Shown piece after piece: positions 9,385 through 17,262 of a DNA stretch of 35,183 nucleotides. A program made the position numbers and the translations under genes. The notes beneath the pieces are model-generated. The model searched no databases. It was not told where the DNA came from and was given only the letters and a program-made list of their open reading frames with translations. Position 1 is the stretch's first letter; every line of letters starts with the position of its first letter. This stretch comes from M3007 sp046296435 (lineage in GTDB: Bacteria > Bacteroidota > Bacteroidia > Chitinophagales > Saprospiraceae): assembly GCA_046296435.1 (NCBI GenBank), contig JBKBLI010000034.1, positions 1-35,183 on the forward strand. The letters run 5' to 3'.

Positions 9385-9505
9385 CCCCGCCCTTTGTGTG
9401 AAAAAACTTTGTGCGGGGAAAGGGTTCACGCAAAGCACGCAAAGGCGGTATATTCTCTGCGCCCTTTGCGCGAAAAAACCTTTGCGCCCTTTGCGTGAAA
9501 AAGCG
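9385..9505. repeat. CGCAAAG-type intergenic repeat cluster with inverted copies
   Basis: TTCACGCAAAGCACGCAAAG (9425-9444) is matched in inverted orientation by CTTTGCGCCCTTTGCGTGAA (9480-9499), with 18 of 20 positions complementary. Additional degenerate units CTTTGTGTGAAAAAACTTTG (from 9391) and CCCTTTGCGCGAAAAAACC (from 9462) flank or lie between them. The whole spacer between two convergent genes is therefore made of about five copies of one roughly 10-nt unit. A related copy lies at 34251-34270. Folding would give a long hairpin, so it may also serve as a bidirectional 3' end. Confidence 0.65.
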
Positions 9506-9553
9506 TAAGAAATTGAATCCGGTCGCGTCCCCGCACTTTTCCCGAAAAAAACG

Positions 9554-10717
9554 CTACGCGAGCGCTTGCACAAAATCCTCCCAGAGCCACTCGGGGTCTT
9601 CCAGTCCGGCATAGAATCGGCAGAAATTCCAGGAGAGGCGTTCGGAGGGCTGCACCTGAGGGTTGGGATTGCGGTAAAAACCCACCGAGGGGATCATCAG
9701 CGATTCGTATCCGCCCCAGGATACAGCCATGAGAAAGCGGCGAAAACGACCGACGATGGCCTCCATTTCCTCTATGGACCCAGCTTTGAAGGCTACGGAA
9801 AACAAGCCCCCTGCGCCGCGCATCTGCCGTCGGGCAAGCGCGTATTGCGGAAAATCGGGATCGAAAGGGTACCAGACCCGTTCGACCCGGGGATGGGCCT
9901 TAAGGCGCCCGACCAGGGACATGGCCGTATCGTGGCTGCGCTGCACCCGCAGGGGCAAAGTGCGCAGTCCGCGCAAGACCAAGGCCGCGTCGTGGGGACT
10001 GAGGGCGGCGCCGAGGGTCATCAACTCAGACTCGAATATCCGGCGGATCATGCCGGCGCTGCCGCACAGGGCGCCGACCACCACATCCGAGTGGCCATTG
10101 AGGTACTTAGTGGCCGAATGAGCCACCAAGTCTATGCCGTGTCGGATCGGCTGCTGAAAGATGGGCGAGCAAGCCGAGTTGTCGATGATGCTGACCAATC
10201 CATGCTCGCGGGCGAGGGCTGCGCAGGCGTCGAGATCTTGCAACTCGAAAGTCATGGTATTGGGACTTTCGAGGTAGAGCACACGGGTCTCCGGGCGGAT
10301 TGCCCGACGAATGTGGTCGGGATCTGTGCCATCTACGAAGGTGTGGGTCACGCCAAAACGGGCCAGCAGGTTGCGCAGCAGTTTGCCGGTCCAACTGTAG
10401 GGGTTTTCCTGGCATATGACGTGGTCGCCGGCGCGCGTATTGCCGATGATCGCAGCGGCGATGGCGGCGGCGCCGCTGCCGAATACCAGGGCGTCTTCGG
10501 CGCCTTCGAGGGCGGCGAGCTTGGCGCGCAGGATCTGTACGGTGGGGTTATTGCCCCGCGTATAGACGTGCTCGCGCAGTTCGTCGGCAAAGGCCAGGCG
10601 AAAGGCTCCGAGGTCGCGAAAGGCAAAATTGCTGCTTTGGACGATCGGCGGCGCGATGGCGTTGAAATAGCGCTCGCGCTCTTCGCCGAGGTGGTTGAGG
10701 ATATCGCTGAGTTCCAT
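9554..10717 (-). CDS. PLP-dependent Cys/Met metabolism enzyme (cystathionine lyase/synthase family)
   Basis: The 387-residue product carries the trans-sulfuration enzyme pattern: Y52-x-R54 with NNPTVQILRAKLAALEG (phosphate and subunit contacts), ALVFGSGAAAIAAAI (cofactor phosphate loop), YLESPNTMT, IIDNSACSP (Asp contacting the pyridine nitrogen) and HSATKYLNGHSD with Lys204 as the Schiff-base lysine. Such enzymes make or split cystathionine, methionine or homocysteine; the exact reaction cannot be told from sequence. The open frame runs 50 codons upstream into the peptidase gene, but the ATG at 10717 fits family N-termini and lies 8 bp after the peptidase stop. It is therefore probably translated from the same message, linking peptide breakdown to sulfur amino acid use (inference). 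Confidence 0.87.
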   Translation of the reverse strand: MELSDILNHLGEERERYFNAIAPPIVQSSNFAFRDLGAFRLAFADELREHVYTRGNNPTVQILRAKLAALEGAEDALVFGSGAAAIAAAIIGNTRAGDHVICQENPYSWTGKLLRNLLARFGVTHTFVDGTDPDHIRRAIRPETRVLYLESPNTMTFELQDLDACAALAREHGLVSIIDNSACSPIFQQPIRHGIDLVAHSATKYLNGHSDVVVGALCGSAGMIRRIFESELMTLGAALSPHDAALVLRGLRTLPLRVQRSHDTAMSLVGRLKAHPRVERVWYPFDPDFPQYALARRQMRGAGGLFSVAFKAGSIEEMEAIVGRFRRFLMAVSWGGYESLMIPSVGFYRNPNPQVQPSERLSWNFCRFYAGLEDPEWLWEDFVQALA

Positions 10718-10725
10718 GCAAGGGC

Positions 10726-12873
10726 TTATTTGACGATCCGCAGTTCGTTGAGGATGCGCTGGGCATTGGCGTACTTGTCGATCACGAACAGGATGTAACG
10801 CGTATCGACCATGATGTTGCGGCAGATGGCCGGGTCGAAGTATAGGTCGCTCATGGTACCCTCCCACACGCGGTCGAAATTGAGGCCGATGAGATTGCCC
10901 CGGGCGTCCAGGGCGGGACTGCCTGAGTTGCCTCCGGTCGTGCGGTTAGCGGCGATAAAGGCTACGGGCAATTTGCCCGAGGCGTCGGCGTAGCGGCCAT
11001 AGTCTTTGCGGGCATGCAGGTCGAGTAGCCGGGCGGGGACGTCGAACTCGTAGTCGCCGGGCACATACTTTTGCGCCACGCCGTCGAGGGTAGTGAGGTA
11101 GTGGTAGCGCACGGCGTCGCGGGGTTCATAGCCGCGCACCTGCCCGTAGGTGAGTCGCAGCGTGCCGTTGGCGTCGGGGAAAAAGGGCCGGTCTTTGAAC
11201 ACCTTGAGCTGGGCTTCCATATACTGTCGCTGGAGGAGGTTGATCAGGGGCTGGAGTTCCTGGATCTTGGGCTGCACTTTCGTGGCGTAAGCGTCGTACA
11301 TGTCGCGCCAAAGGGTGTAGAGCGGGTCTTGCGCAAGGGCGGCGTAGCAGCTTGCCGGGTCGGCGTCGAGGGTTTCCATCAGGCGTTGGCGGTCTGCCAG
11401 GCGGCTTTGGGCGTAAAGGGCTTCGGCCAATCGGGCGGGCGAGTCGCCGTAAGCGGCGAGTCGTTCTTTCACTCTGGCGCCGCCCCATGCTTCGGGGGTG
11501 TAGCGCAGGTAGTTTTCGATGACGGTCGCAAAGACGGCTTGGTCCACGTCAGCTCGGTAGTTTTTGAAAGCGCTTTCGAGTTGCTTTTTGACCTCGGGGA
11601 TGCGGCCGCTGAAGAAGACGGGGCCGTTGTTGTCGAAGGTCTTGATCCAGGAGTCTAACGAGGCTGCCAGGCTCAGCGCCTCGCAGTTGCGCAGGCAGGT
11701 CTCGGCATATACTTCGCGGGCCAGGTTGTAAGGCTCGAATTCGGCGTGCAATTGGTTGAGGCGCGGCAGCAGGTTGCCGTAGCGGAATTTCCAGTCCGGA
11801 TTGGCGTTGACGCGCTGGGTGAAGAGATCTTCGTAGGCTTTTTTTTGCGCCTCGGCCTTGTAAGCGCGCAGGCCTTCCATCTCGCCCAGCCACTTTTTCC
11901 AGGCGTTGGCGATGGATGCGTAGCGGGCAATGTAGGCGATCTTGACGGCAGGGTCGGCGCGCATCAGTCGATCCATGGCCTTGAGGCTTTGGTCGCGGAT
12001 AGCGACGCGCGCGGGGTTGATGGTTCCGGCGATTTGGGCGACCGCGCTGGCGGGCAGGTAGGTGTCCGTACGCCCCGGGAAGCCATAGACCATGGTGAAA
12101 TCCCCTTCTTTGACGCCGGCTATGGAGATGGAGAGGAAGCGCTTGGGTACGTAGGGTTTGTTGGCCGGGCTGTATTCGGCGGGCAGGTTGTCCGGGCCTG
12201 CATAGATTCGGAACAGGGAGAAGTCGCCGGCGTGGCGTGGCCAGACCCAATTGTCGGTATCGGCGCCAAATTTGCCGATGCTCGAGGGGGGCGTACCGAC
12301 GAGGCGCAGGTCCTTGTAAGTGGTCGTAACGAAGAGGTAGTATTGGTTGCCATTGTAGAAGGGGCGGATCTGGATTTCCTCGTGTTTTCCGACCGGAGTA
12401 TTGCGGCGTATGTCGGCCAGGTTTTTGTCGATCTGGGCCTGGCGGTCGCTTTCGCTCATGTTGTCCTGCACGCCGCGCAGGGCCAGCGCCGTTACGTCGT
12501 CCATGCGGTTGACGAACATGGCCGTGGCGCCCGGGCACGGCAGTTCCTCGCCCCAATCGCCGGCCCAATATCCGTCCTCCACATAGTTGTTTTCGAGGGT
12601 TGAGAGGCGTTGTATGGCCCCAAAGCCGCAGTGGTGGTTGGTCAGCAGCAGGCCCTGGGCGGAGATCATCTCGCCCGTGCAGCCGCCGCTGAACTGGCAG
12701 ATGGCGTCTTTGAGGCTGGGTTTTTGGTTGTGAAAAATGTCGTCGGCCTTGATTTTAAGGCCCATGGCGCGCATCTCCTTTTCGTTTTGTTTTTCCAAAA
12801 GCATCGGGACCCACATCCCTTGCCCGAACATCATGACGGGCGCCAGCAAGCATACAAAGAGCAGTTTTTTCAT
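10726..12873 (-). CDS. S46 family dipeptidyl-peptidase, DPP11 type (Asp/Glu-specific)
   Basis: The 715-residue protein begins with a signal peptide and the GMWVPMLL segment typical of S46 peptidases. Chymotrypsin-like elements are visible: TNHHCG with catalytic His81 and GGNSGSPALD with nucleophile Ser650. Eighteen residues after the serine comes Arg668 in NFDRVWEGTMSD. In the family this position separates DPP11 (Arg, cleaving after acidic P1 residues) from DPP7 (Gly, hydrophobic P1). The protein is therefore predicted to release dipeptides ending in Asp or Glu in the periplasm, feeding amino-acid catabolism. The frame extends 46 codons upstream, but a promoter box lies within that stretch, fixing the start at 12873. 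The PLP enzyme gene follows after 8 bp. Confidence 0.92.
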   Translation of the reverse strand: MKKLLFVCLLAPVMMFGQGMWVPMLLEKQNEKEMRAMGLKIKADDIFHNQKPSLKDAICQFSGGCTGEMISAQGLLLTNHHCGFGAIQRLSTLENNYVEDGYWAGDWGEELPCPGATAMFVNRMDDVTALALRGVQDNMSESDRQAQIDKNLADIRRNTPVGKHEEIQIRPFYNGNQYYLFVTTTYKDLRLVGTPPSSIGKFGADTDNWVWPRHAGDFSLFRIYAGPDNLPAEYSPANKPYVPKRFLSISIAGVKEGDFTMVYGFPGRTDTYLPASAVAQIAGTINPARVAIRDQSLKAMDRLMRADPAVKIAYIARYASIANAWKKWLGEMEGLRAYKAEAQKKAYEDLFTQRVNANPDWKFRYGNLLPRLNQLHAEFEPYNLAREVYAETCLRNCEALSLAASLDSWIKTFDNNGPVFFSGRIPEVKKQLESAFKNYRADVDQAVFATVIENYLRYTPEAWGGARVKERLAAYGDSPARLAEALYAQSRLADRQRLMETLDADPASCYAALAQDPLYTLWRDMYDAYATKVQPKIQELQPLINLLQRQYMEAQLKVFKDRPFFPDANGTLRLTYGQVRGYEPRDAVRYHYLTTLDGVAQKYVPGDYEFDVPARLLDLHARKDYGRYADASGKLPVAFIAANRTTGGNSGSPALDARGNLIGLNFDRVWEGTMSDLYFDPAICRNIMVDTRYILFVIDKYANAQRILNELRIVK

Positions 12874-12899
12874 TTTTTCCAAAAAACGTGGTGAGCGGG

Positions 12900-12907
12900 C
12901 AAAGGTA
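12900..12907 (-). promoter_or_regulatory. Promoter -7 box TACCTTTG of the DPP11 gene
   Basis: The minus-strand octamer TACCTTTG lies 26 bp upstream of the ATG at 12873, giving a leader of about 20 nt. No TTG at 17-23 bp upstream was found. It supports choosing 12873 over the longer open frame. Confidence 0.6.
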
Positions 12908-13030
12908 ACTTTTTGGCGGAAATCGCGCACGGAATATACTCCAAAGGTCTCCAAATGCGCCGGCCGTGCGGTCTCATGGTTGGTGGCGCGCGCGCTTTTG
13001 CCGGCAGTCACGCTGTTTTTTGGCCCTTCA

Positions 13031-13064
13031 TTACGGGCGGCGACTTACCTTTGCGCCGCCGTAA
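13031..13064. promoter_or_regulatory. Inverted repeat enclosing the -7 box of the ALDH7 promoter
   Basis: The left arm TTACGGGCGGCG (13031-13042) pairs with the right arm CGCCGCCGTAA (13054-13064) apart from one bulged G. The 11-nt loop contains the promoter octamer at 13046-13053. The arrangement suggests an operator for a dimeric regulator or a cruciform at the promoter; no regulator is identified. Confidence 0.55.
13046..13053 (+). promoter_or_regulatory. Promoter -7 box TACCTTTG of the ALDH7-recX unit
   Basis: TACCTTTG with a TTTG at 13019-13022, spaced 23 bp, fits the Bacteroidota -33/-7 promoter. The start codon at 13171 lies about 110 bp downstream of the expected transcription start, an unusually long leader for this window. 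Confidence 0.6.
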
Positions 13065-13170
13065 AAAACCGTTTTGGGATCCTGGGCCTCAGAATGCCTG
13101 TTTGGGGTAGCGCCAAGGGGTAAGGCCCGGGTTTTACGTCCCGTTTTTTTCAAAAATCAACATCAAGCAG

Positions 13171-14706
13171 ATGACGCCGAAAGAATTTTTGCGCAAATTA
13201 GGCATCAAAACCCGCAATGCGGGAACCTGGACAGGAGCAGCGTCCCTGAGCGGGAGCGCGCGCTCGATCGATAGCTATTCGCCTGTGGACGGCGCCTTGA
13301 TTGGGGCGGTCACGGTCACAACCGCCTCCCAATACGAAGCGGTGATACAAAAAGCGGAAGAGGCCTTTGGTCTGTGGCGCAACATGCCCGCGCCCAAGCG
13401 TGGCGAGATCGTCCGGCAGTACGGCGACATCCTGCGCCAAAATAAGGAGCCGCTGGGCCGTCTGGTGAGTTACGAAATGGGAAAAAGCCTACAGGAGGGC
13501 TACGGAGAGGTGCAGGAGATGATCGACATTTGCGATTTTGCGGTGGGTCTGTCGCGCCAACTTTACGGACTGACTATGCACTCTGAGCGCCCGGCTCACC
13601 GCATGTACGAGCAGTGGCATCCGTTGGGCGTCGTGGGCATCATTTCGGCCTTCAACTTTCCGGTGGCGGTATGGTCCTGGAATGCGATGATCGCCCTGGT
13701 GTGCGGCGACGTATGCGTCTGGAAGCCCTCCGAAAAAACGCCCCTGTGCGGCGTGGCCTGCCAGTTGTTGTGGCAAAAGGTGGCGCAGGCTAACAACCTG
13801 CCTGAAGGCATCGTCAGCCTGATCAATGGCGACTATCGCGTCGGCGAAATGCTCTCCAAAGACAAGCGCGTACCCCTGGTGAGCGCTACCGGCAGCGTGC
13901 GCATGGGTAAGATCGTGGGCAAAGTCGTGGCCGAGCGCCTCGGTCGCGCGCTTCTCGAACTGGGGGGCAACAACGCCATTATCGTCACCCCCTCCGCCGA
14001 TCTGAAGCTGCTGCTCACGGGCGCAGTGTTTGGCGCCGTGGGCACTGCCGGTCAGCGCTGCACCACCACCCGCCGTCTGATCGTACACGAAGACTTGTAC
14101 GACGAGGTCAAAAAGGCCCTCGCCGGCGCTTATCGCCAACTGCGTATCGGCAATCCGCTTGACCCCGCCAACCACGTCGGTCCTTTGATCGACCGCGCTG
14201 CCGTCGATAATTACCTGCGCGCCGTCGCCGCCGCCGAATCTTACGGCGGCAAAGTAATCACGGAAAGCGGCGTGTTGGAGGGCGTGGGCTACGAGAGCGG
14301 GTGCTACGTGCGGCCCTGTATCATCGAGGCCGACAACGCCTGGCCCATTGTGCAGGAAGAAACTTTTGCTCCGATACTCTACCTCTTGCGCTATTCAGGC
14401 GGCGTCGAAAACGCCATCGCCATCCAGAACGACGTGCCTCAGGGACTCTCTTCGGCCATTATGACGACCAACCTGCGCGAAGCGGAACTTTTCCTTTCGG
14501 CGGCAGGCTCCGATTGCGGCATCGCCAATGTCAACATTGGCACCTCGGGCGCCGAAATTGGCGGCGCTTTTGGCGGCGAAAAAGAGACCGGGGGCGGGCG
14601 CGAGTCTGGCTCGGACTCGTGGAAGGCCTACATGCGTCGGCAGACCAACACCATCAACTACTCCACGCAAATCCCTTTGGCTCAAGGTATTCAATTTGAT
14701 CTTTAA
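13171..14706 (+). CDS. ALDH7-type aldehyde dehydrogenase (alpha-aminoadipic semialdehyde dehydrogenase-like)
   Basis: The 511-residue protein is a full-length NAD(P)-dependent aldehyde dehydrogenase. ISAFNFPVAVWSWN and KPSEKTPL mark cofactor binding, LELGGNNAI carries the general base Glu263, and GTAGQRCTTTRRL holds catalytic Cys297. The AFNFPVAVWSWN and GQRCTTTRR wording and the C-terminal FGGEKETGGGRESGSDSWKAYMRR are those of the ALDH7/antiquitin subfamily, whose best-known reaction oxidises alpha-aminoadipic semialdehyde in lysine breakdown. No other lysine-catabolism gene lies nearby, so the physiological substrate is inferred. recX follows after 9 bp on the same strand. The promoter at 13046 carries an unusual inverted repeat. 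Confidence 0.9.
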   Translation: MTPKEFLRKLGIKTRNAGTWTGAASLSGSARSIDSYSPVDGALIGAVTVTTASQYEAVIQKAEEAFGLWRNMPAPKRGEIVRQYGDILRQNKEPLGRLVSYEMGKSLQEGYGEVQEMIDICDFAVGLSRQLYGLTMHSERPAHRMYEQWHPLGVVGIISAFNFPVAVWSWNAMIALVCGDVCVWKPSEKTPLCGVACQLLWQKVAQANNLPEGIVSLINGDYRVGEMLSKDKRVPLVSATGSVRMGKIVGKVVAERLGRALLELGGNNAIIVTPSADLKLLLTGAVFGAVGTAGQRCTTTRRLIVHEDLYDEVKKALAGAYRQLRIGNPLDPANHVGPLIDRAAVDNYLRAVAAAESYGGKVITESGVLEGVGYESGCYVRPCIIEADNAWPIVQEETFAPILYLLRYSGGVENAIAIQNDVPQGLSSAIMTTNLREAELFLSAAGSDCGIANVNIGTSGAEIGGAFGGEKETGGGRESGSDSWKAYMRRQTNTINYSTQIPLAQGIQFDL

Positions 14707-14715
14707 GCCGACGAT

Positions 14716-15219
14716 ATGAAACGCCTGGGCAGCCGCAAATTGCCCTCAAAACCCCTCACGCCCGATCAGGTATTGGAGCGTATGGAGCGCTACTGCGCCT
14801 ATCAAGAGCGCTGTCCGTCGGAGGTGGCGGCCAAATTGCGCGAATTTGATCTGCCGGCTGTCGAAGCCGGGCAAATATACCAACTGCTCCAGGCAGAGGG
14901 CTTTTTCGACGAAAAACGCTTTGCGGAAGCCTTCACGCGCGGCAAGTTTAGGAGTAACCGCTGGGGGCGCGCGCGCATCCGGCTCGAACTGCTGCGGCGC
15001 GCTATTGATCCGCAATTGATTGAGGAAGCGCTTGCACAGATCGACCCGCAGGAGTATCTGCAGGTCCTCGATGCGGCCATTGCGCGCCGCCAAACGGCCG
15101 ACGCCGTCGAGCGAGCTAAGACCGCCGCCGCGCTCATCCGCGCCGGATACGAGCCTGCCCTTGTGTTCGAACGCTTGAAGATCGCCGGATCTGACGCCTT
15201 AGATAAAGATATGCTTTGA
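14716..15219 (+). CDS. recX: Regulatory protein RecX
   Basis: The 167-residue helical, charged protein fits the RecX size range and three-helix-repeat layout. Visible family features are CAYQERCPSEVAAKLREF in the first repeat, GFFDEKRFAEAFTRGKFRSNRWGRARIRLELLRRAID in the second, and a C-terminal repeat ending around ALIRAGYEPALVFERLK. RecX binds RecA filaments and modulates their activity. The start lies 9 bp after the aldehyde dehydrogenase stop, so the two are probably cotranscribed, an odd functional pairing. It converges on ugd with an 88-bp spacer. Confidence is high from the G-F-[FI]-[DN]-[DE]-x-R-[FY]-A core pattern. Confidence 0.86.
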   Translation: MKRLGSRKLPSKPLTPDQVLERMERYCAYQERCPSEVAAKLREFDLPAVEAGQIYQLLQAEGFFDEKRFAEAFTRGKFRSNRWGRARIRLELLRRAIDPQLIEEALAQIDPQEYLQVLDAAIARRQTADAVERAKTAAALIRAGYEPALVFERLKIAGSDALDKDML

Positions 15220-15307
15220 CGCAGCGCTTGGGGCAAAGCATCCCGCGGATTTTCCTAAAGATGGCGCGCTTGCCGCGATTTATCCCATCTGCCCGGGGCT
15301 TTTGCCG

Positions 15308-16627
15308 CTACTGAGGAACGGCGCGCTTGCGGCCAATACTTTCGTAATGAAAGCCTGCTTCGCCCATGAATTCAGGCTCATAGACGTTGCGCCCGTCGAA
15401 AATCGCCGGATTGACGAGCCGCGATTTGATTTGCTCGAAATCGGGGTTGCGAAATTCGTTCCACTCGGTGGCAATGGCCAAAACGTCGGCTCCTTCCAGG
15501 GCTTCGTACATGCCCTGCGCCAGACGGATACGCTCGCCATAGATCTGACGTACATTGTCCATGGCCTCCGGATCGAAGGCACAGACGGATGCGCCGGCCT
15601 CCAAAAGTTCGTCGATCAGCGTCAGCGCGGGCGCCTCGCGTATATCGTCGGTATTGGGTTTGAACGCCAAGCCCCATACGCCGACATGTTTGCCGGCCAG
15701 ATTACCGCCAAAGTAGCGCGATATTTTCTGGAAAAGCACGCTCTTCTGGGTTTCGTTGACTTGCATGACCGCCTTTAAGATCCGGAAGTCGTAGTCGTAT
15801 TGCGCGGCAGTTTTGGCCAGAGCCTGCACGTCTTTGGGGAAGCAAGAGCCGCCGTAGCCTATACCCGGAAACAGAAAGCGCTTGCCGATGCGGTTGTCGC
15901 TGCCCATGCCGATGCGTACCATATCGACATTGGCCCCTACGCGCTCGCAGAGGTTAGCCATTTCGTTCATGAACGAAATGCGGGCGGCCAAGTAAGCGTT
16001 GGCAGCGTATTTGGTCATTTCGGCGGAGCGCTCATCCATGAAATAGATCGGATTGCCCTGTCTGACAAACGGCTCGTAAAGTTGGCGCATATATTTGCGG
16101 GCGTTCTCGCTCTGCGTGCCGATCACTACGCGATCCGGCTTCATGAAATCCTCCACCGCCACGCCCTCGCGTAAAAACTCGGGGTTAGACACCACATCGT
16201 ACAAATCGGCCGGGAGATTTTCGGCCAGAATGGCGCTTACCTGCTCTGCGGTGCCGACAGGCACCGTGCTCTTATCGACAATCACTTTGTATTCCGTGAT
16301 CATCTGGCTCAGTTGCCGGGCTACGCCCATGATATACGACAGGTCCGCGCTGCCATCCTCGCCCGGGGGGGTGGGCAGCGCCAGAAATATGATCTGGCTG
16401 TGCGCCACGGCTTCAGCCAGATCGGTTGTGAAACTCAAGCGTCCTTCGTGGGTATTGCGGTTGAAGAGCACATCGAGGCCCGGCTCGAAAATAGGGATCT
16501 TGCCCTTGCGAAGACTTTCGACTTTGGCGGCATTGTTGTCCACACAAATAACTCGGTTGCCTGTTTCGGCAAAGCAGGTGCCTGTCACGAGGCCCACGTA
16601 TCCGGAGCCAATTACAGCAATGTTCAT
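15308..16627 (-). CDS. ugd: UDP-glucose 6-dehydrogenase
   Basis: The 439-residue enzyme oxidises UDP-glucose to UDP-glucuronate with two NAD+, supplying precursors for exopolysaccharide or lipopolysaccharide. Visible features: N-terminal Rossmann motif MNIAVIGSGYVGL, the STVPVGT loop, SNPEFLREG, MTKYAANAYLAARISF with Lys206, and GIGYGGSCFPKD with catalytic Cys262. The C-terminal domain contains LAFKPNTDDIREAP. The reading frame can be extended three codons to a TTG, but ATG at 16627 gives the standard N-terminus. No glycosyltransferase or polysaccharide export genes lie beside it, so it stands alone here. Its promoter box is at 16685-16692. Confidence 0.94.
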   Translation of the reverse strand: MNIAVIGSGYVGLVTGTCFAETGNRVICVDNNAAKVESLRKGKIPIFEPGLDVLFNRNTHEGRLSFTTDLAEAVAHSQIIFLALPTPPGEDGSADLSYIMGVARQLSQMITEYKVIVDKSTVPVGTAEQVSAILAENLPADLYDVVSNPEFLREGVAVEDFMKPDRVVIGTQSENARKYMRQLYEPFVRQGNPIYFMDERSAEMTKYAANAYLAARISFMNEMANLCERVGANVDMVRIGMGSDNRIGKRFLFPGIGYGGSCFPKDVQALAKTAAQYDYDFRILKAVMQVNETQKSVLFQKISRYFGGNLAGKHVGVWGLAFKPNTDDIREAPALTLIDELLEAGASVCAFDPEAMDNVRQIYGERIRLAQGMYEALEGADVLAIATEWNEFRNPDFEQIKSRLVNPAIFDGRNVYEPEFMGEAGFHYESIGRKRAVPQ

Positions 16628-16684
16628 GGAATGCAATTCAGATTATTTGAAAATCAAACGACCGTCATGGCCGCTTTCCAGACG

Positions 16685-16692
16685 CAAAGGTA
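16685..16692 (-). promoter_or_regulatory. Promoter -7 box TACCTTTG of ugd
   Basis: The minus-strand octamer TACCTTTG lies 57 bp upstream of the ugd ATG, giving a leader of about 50 nt. TTG-like triplets lie 13 and 25 bp upstream, outside the usual spacing. Confidence 0.55.
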
Positions 16693-16773
16693 TGCCTGTC
16701 GTCACCAAACTCTCCCGCAATGTGCGTTTTTGAGCGATGGCAACAAGCAGCTAATGTATTCTGGTCCAACTCA

Positions 16774-16910
16774 GGCGCATATCTTGCGCCGCCGACGGCC
16801 AAATCGCCCGATATATGGGCTTGCTTGCTTTGCCCGGCGCAAAAAAAAACGCCGGGCTTCGAGCGAAGACCCAGACGCTTTTTTGATTTCTTCGGCGCGC
16901 CGTCAGACGG
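16774..16910. other. Structured intergenic segment with four consecutive small hairpins
   Basis: The 635-bp spacer between ugd and the sugar-dehydrogenase gene contains no convincing gene. Within it lie GGCGCA/TGCGCC with loop TATCT (16774-16790), GCCC/GGGC with loop GATATAT (16806-16820), GCCCGGCG/CGCCGGGC with a ten-base A-rich loop (16832-16857), and CCGT/ACGG with loop CAG (16900-16910). None is followed by a canonical U-run in a sensible orientation except a T6 some way after the third. It could be an untranslated RNA, a protein-binding region or chance in GC-rich DNA. Confidence 0.4.
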
Positions 16911-17171
16911 AGTGAGGGAGGGGGGTAAGGGTCGCTGTATGAATACGGTTTAGCGATAGATGCGATAGAATGGATTTGCAACCCTGTTTTGCGCTTTTTG
17001 AGCCCGCCAAGCCTTCACGACGCCGCTGAAAACAACATGAATATGTGGTTTGTTTGCACCAAATAGACGGGCCGAAAGGGTAAAAGGGTTGGGCGTGGGC
17101 GAGATTTCTTTGAAAAAAAGTTTTTCGGGCGGGCGCTGCGCCTCCTCGCCAATGGGTTTGGAAAAAAGGCT

Positions 17172-17179
17172 TACCTTTG
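17172..17179 (+). promoter_or_regulatory. Promoter -7 box TACCTTTG of the sugar-dehydrogenase-like gene
   Basis: TACCTTTG lies 83 bp upstream of the ATG at 17263. It falls within an in-frame upstream extension of the open frame and therefore argues against the longer protein. Confidence 0.55.
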
Positions 17180-17262
17180 CTTCATGCGCCTTTAAACTCC
17201 CCAAGTTGCGCTTTTGCGCCCGATTTAAATCAGGTGCGGTAAACTATTCACTGTTCAGAAAT

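Noticed and set aside
9566..10798. 410-codon plus-strand open frame opposite the PLP enzyme gene
   Set aside because: It is an exact shadow of a well-supported minus-strand gene in GC-rich DNA, with no domain-like sequence of its own.
11746..12603. 285-codon plus-strand open frame opposite the DPP11 gene
   Set aside because: Antisense shadow; the minus strand encodes a complete S46 peptidase with catalytic residues.
16968..16987. Similarity between GCGATAGAATGGATTTG here and ACGATAGAATGGGTTTTG near 22906
   Set aside because: A short imperfect match of two intergenic sites; could be chance and no further copies were noticed.
16950..17204. 84-codon minus-strand frame in the ugd/sugar-dehydrogenase spacer
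   Set aside because: No signature, no promoter in the right orientation, and it overlaps the promoter of the sugar-dehydrogenase-like gene.
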